NCBI GenBank assembly: GCA_003427395.1
Contig: BFEA01000244.1
Coordinates: 162,843 to 183,617, forward strand
Direction of reading: 5' to 3'
From: Chara braunii
Lineage: Eukaryota; Streptophyta; Charophyceae; Charales; Characeae
Length of the DNA: 20,775 nt
A program made the translations under genes and the position numbers. The notes beneath the pieces are model-generated. The model worked only from the letters and a program-made list of their open reading frames with translations. It did no database searches and was not told where the DNA came from. Below, one piece after another: positions 18,255 to 20,775 of the stretch (positions within the stretch are counted from its first letter, which is position 1; the number at the start of each line of letters is the position of its first letter).

Positions 18255-18682
18255 GTAAGATGGAAGATGGAAGCCTGGGATCCAGTGTGGTAAGATGACA
18301 TCTATCATACCTTCATCACTGATGTCAAGAGTGTGGTTGACCAGATTGCTCCCATCCACTGTGTGACTGAGAACTTATGTATTGTGAGTGTCCAGCATGG
18401 ACGAGCGTCCATGAAGCCCACACACAGAGGGTTCCCAAAACCATAATTTGTCACTTACAAAACTTTTGTTATCGACATCAGTGTTAGAACAAAGATGATC
18501 ACCAACTGTATCCGAATTGCATTGCACTCGTCTCCCTATATTCCCAGCTCCGAATGACAATAAGGGCATCCTTAAGCAACATAAATAATGTTTGCTAGTG
18601 TAAGCCGCACATTACAGATTAGGTATCTGGAAGTATTTAATCTCCTTCTTCCATTCTCACGGAGTTTATGCCAGTTTTCCCC

Positions 18683-18778
18683 TGATGCTCCCAACCTCGA
18701 TTTTTTGTATTGTTCCTGCACAGGGGCGATGCTAGTCTTCTCTGTATCACTCCAATTTTAAGGGATGTCCTGAAGGAC
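18683..18778 (-). ncRNA. U6 snRNA-like sequence, probable pseudogene
   Basis: Read on the minus strand from 18778, a 5' stem GTCC-TTCA-GGAC is followed by ACATCC, TAAAATTGGA, GATACAGAGAAGACTAGCAT, GCCCCTG and AAATCGAG, in the order and spacing of plant U6. The ACAGAGA box that pairs with the 5' splice site is perfect and the AGC triad is intact. The internal stem-loop is shortened but can still pair (CCTG/CAGG). Differences from U6 are scattered and grow towards the 3' end. No T run follows to stop RNA polymerase III, and no TATA box is seen about 30 bp upstream. It is most likely a decayed or retroposed copy. The 3' boundary is approximate. Confidence 0.82.
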
Positions 18779-19002
18779 TTCCAACCTCTTTAGCCCTCAC
18801 ACAGTCTCTTCAAAGGTGTGGCATGTCAGGGCCCAAACACCTTTTGGAGCAGCCAAGGCTGCACCTTGGGTGCTGGGCACCTTTGTGGACCTAGGGCATG
18901 TTCGAACAATACATTTCTCTTATTTCTGCATTTTGGCACGAAGAAGTGGCAGTGGAGGGAGTTCAGATCAAACGTTGGTTGAAGACTACATAGGCGTCTA
19001 TT

Positions 19003-20047
19003 AACAGACAGACCATGTTATTGTAATAACCTACAAACTTGCAGACTGTGAGGCCTTGTGGCCTCGGCAGCACCCATAGGAGGCCCGCCCTAAGGGAAGG
19101 CACGCAATAGTCCCCCAAAGACCTGCCAATTCTGCGCACCCCCCCCCCCCTCTCCATAGAGTTGAGAAGGCAGTGTTGGGTGGCTATTGTCGCTCCCACG
19201 CCCTGGGGCTAACCTCTGGAAGGGTCCGTCCCTGAAGGCTGTGTGACCATGTTGGGGTCTGAGACCGCGAGGCCGCGATGTGGCTAAATGCCCTGCAGCC
19301 AATGAAAGCACAGTGAACAGCACTAACCACCATTCATGCAGCTGGAGTCCCATAACTAATTCGGGCCCGAGGAACTATCTGAGAAGGCCCTGGGTGCAAA
19401 CACTGGGAAGGCTGCCAGCCTACTGAGGAACACTCTCCGGCTGCCACTTTCCAAAAAGGAAAGGGCCTGCCACCAGGGAAGGGGATTCTGACTAGAGGCC
19501 ATGGTGAAAGTGCTGCTGGTTTGCTGCGTGACATCGGGCGCTGGCCAGGGCGCACAAGGGTGCCAGGACGAAGTTGCTGGCGAGCAGCAGCGTGTGAGGC
19601 AGCCATAGCCAGACTGCTCTCACTGGTTGTTGGTGGCGATGGTGGTGGTCCTGGCCAGTGAAGGACAGCCTGTGGAGGACAGACGAGGGGCGAGTAAGGG
19701 AGAGTGAAGGGACGTACCTGGTGCATCGTGGAGGTCTGCATCGACAATGTCTTCATGTACATTGGTATGCTGCTGAAGTGCTTCCTGGTTTTATCACTTA
19801 GTGTAGACTAGTATAGATGTCGAAGGTCTGTAGTTGTGTGCCAGGTGCAAGACAGAAGGGCGACATTGGATACATTGTTGGTGGTGGCGACAAGGGGGCT
19901 TTCATTGACAGTTGAGTCCATTGCTTTCGTCTTATTTGATGTGTAACTTGGTGCATTTTGCCTTCTGTTCGACACTCGACTATATGGCTTTCAATGTGAT
20001 GTTGCCACTTGGTTTTCTGTCATTTGCTCTCACTCATTTTACTTGCA
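19003..20047 (+). repeat. Second LTR of the same family (5' LTR of a further element)
   Basis: This region matches the 3' LTR at 17052-18159 in ordered blocks from about 19083 to the end, and ends CTTGCA like it. A primer binding site follows at 20051, which makes it a 5' LTR with its element running on to the right beyond the window. The start is uncertain by some tens of bases (possible TG starts at about 19015 and 19021). It contains a run of 12 C at 19139-19150. Confidence 0.72.
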
Positions 20048-20050
20048 ATT

Positions 20051-20070
20051 TGGTATCGGAGCTGGTTCGA
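20051..20070 (+). promoter_or_regulatory. Primer binding site, initiator Met tRNA type
   Basis: TGGTATCGGAGC differs by one base from TGGTATCAGAGC, the sequence complementary to the 3' end of plant initiator tRNA-Met. The following tggttcga continues the complementarity approximately. It starts three bases after the CA end of the LTR, the usual position for the primer of minus-strand synthesis. Confidence 0.85.
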
Positions 20071-20775
20071 ACCACTCCATCGGCGCTGGTGCTTGTGTTA
20101 ATTGGTACGCTGGTTGGTGTGACCAGCGTAGTGGAGATAACTTTGGTTTTGGCGGCCCTGGATTGAAAGGGCAGCACCAGGAAGTGCCCAGGAAGGATCT
20201 GTGGTGACATAAATTGGGTGTATGCTGTGTGATTAGAGCACGCTGACATGGCGTTCTCGCAAAGGTGGCGCTACATTGTAATATGGGTGGTGTTGATGCA
20301 TCGATGTTGCTCCTAAAGTTATCTACCGTCGTCTGATGCTTCTTACCGTGAGGAAGTGTCTTTCTTGAAAGTCCTCACTTGTGTCAGGGGTCGTGAGCAC
20401 TCTACCTTGAGAGGCGACATTCTTCCTGGGGAGCATGCTTGTGGGAGAGGGGCGCTGCTTTCTGAAGGGCCCTGGACGGAGCACAGCTCACAGCAAAAGC
20501 CAACCCATGGGAGTAGTGCACAAATGCATTTCCGCTTTGTCCTTTTGATGCTCTTGCTGCACATTCAGAGGTGGTGTTGGGCGGACCAGCCCTGTTACAT
20601 ACTCCAATGAGTATGGGCAGAACCAAGGATCAACCAATGTAGGATGAGCATATATGCAACGGAAGTCTGATGAACGGACTGACTCACATAGACTGACTCA
20701 CATAGCATCACTCCACACACATACAATCGTGAGGTGGTGGGGTCTGAGCCATACATAGAAGATGCTCAGCCCCGT
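20071..20775 (+). other. Leader/internal start of the second element, no gene seen
   Basis: About 700 bp follow the primer site. I find no Gag-like frame and no similarity to the Gag of the first element. The only small feature is a perfect 14-bp tandem duplication, gactgactcacata, at 20677-20690 and 20691-20704. This could be a long untranslated leader or the start of rearranged DNA. Confidence 0.45.

Larger units (their letters stand above)
18160..19002. other. Spacer between two LTRs
   Basis: About 840 bp lie between the end of one LTR and the start of the next. They hold a microexon-like segment, a short coding-like reading frame on the + strand and an antisense U6-like sequence, each listed separately. 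The rest shows nothing I can name. Confidence 0.6.

Noticed and set aside
18375-18569. A 64-codon minus-strand frame (starting MPLLSFGAGNIGRR).
   Set aside because: It is short, has no motif or splice context, and lies opposite the coding-like + strand segment.
18695-18725. A splice acceptor (tttgtattgttcctgcacag) on the + strand.
   Set aside because: It is the reverse complement of the U6-like sequence, so its resemblance to an acceptor is probably accidental.
20051-20080. ggttcgaacc as the T-arm of a tRNA gene.
   Set aside because: It is the continuation of the retrotransposon primer binding site. There is no cloverleaf upstream, where the LTR ends.

Overview
The window looks like nuclear DNA of a plant-lineage eukaryote that is rich in mobile elements. 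Long A/T tracts, GT-AG intron-like signals, a Ty3-type retrotransposon with a plant-style initiator-Met tRNA primer site, an animal/protist-type DDE transposase relative and an assembly gap all point away from prokaryotes. My best guess is a charophyte green alga such as Chara, because the retrotransposon integrase reads like Chara Ty3 copies I remember. That guess is unverified. I see no clearly intact host gene: nearly everything that resembles protein coding is broken.

Layout. 1-1640: AT-rich DNA with a T124 tract set inside a GTAC-rich block bounded by short inverted repeats. 1791-3911 (+): a broken gene whose C-terminal half carries a ParB/sulfiredoxin-like 'NGQHT' motif. 3912-5440: AT-rich spacer with a diverged repeat family, including an 86-bp inverted repeat around a 27-nt loop, then two short tandem duplications. 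5413-9472 (-): a decayed gene for a DUF7869-type, probably DDE, transposase with a separate C-terminal segment, followed by coding-like pieces of unknown function and one good intron candidate. 9508-9580: a C-rich tract (G-rich on the strand of the transposase gene). 9600-11930: a mosaic of short diverged repeats with no clear gene, interrupted by 135 N.

11935-18159 (+): a Ty3/gypsy chromovirus-like element with Gag, zinc knuckle, protease, RT, RNase H, integrase, chromodomain-like tail, polypurine tract and a 3' LTR. It carries 19 in-frame stops and several frameshifts, and no 5' LTR was found. 18160-19000: a spacer with a 48-nt microexon-like segment and an antisense U6 snRNA-like sequence. 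About 19003-20047: a second, diverged LTR of the same family in the same orientation, followed at 20051 by a primer binding site, so a second element starts here and runs out of the window.

The parts do not form one pathway. The Ty3 proteins would have worked together in particle assembly, reverse transcription and integration, and the transposase would have been a cut-and-paste enzyme. Both are now relics. The items most worth checking are the multi-domain transposase relic, the U6-like locus, the 86-bp inverted repeat, the GTAC cluster and the ParB-like pseudogene.
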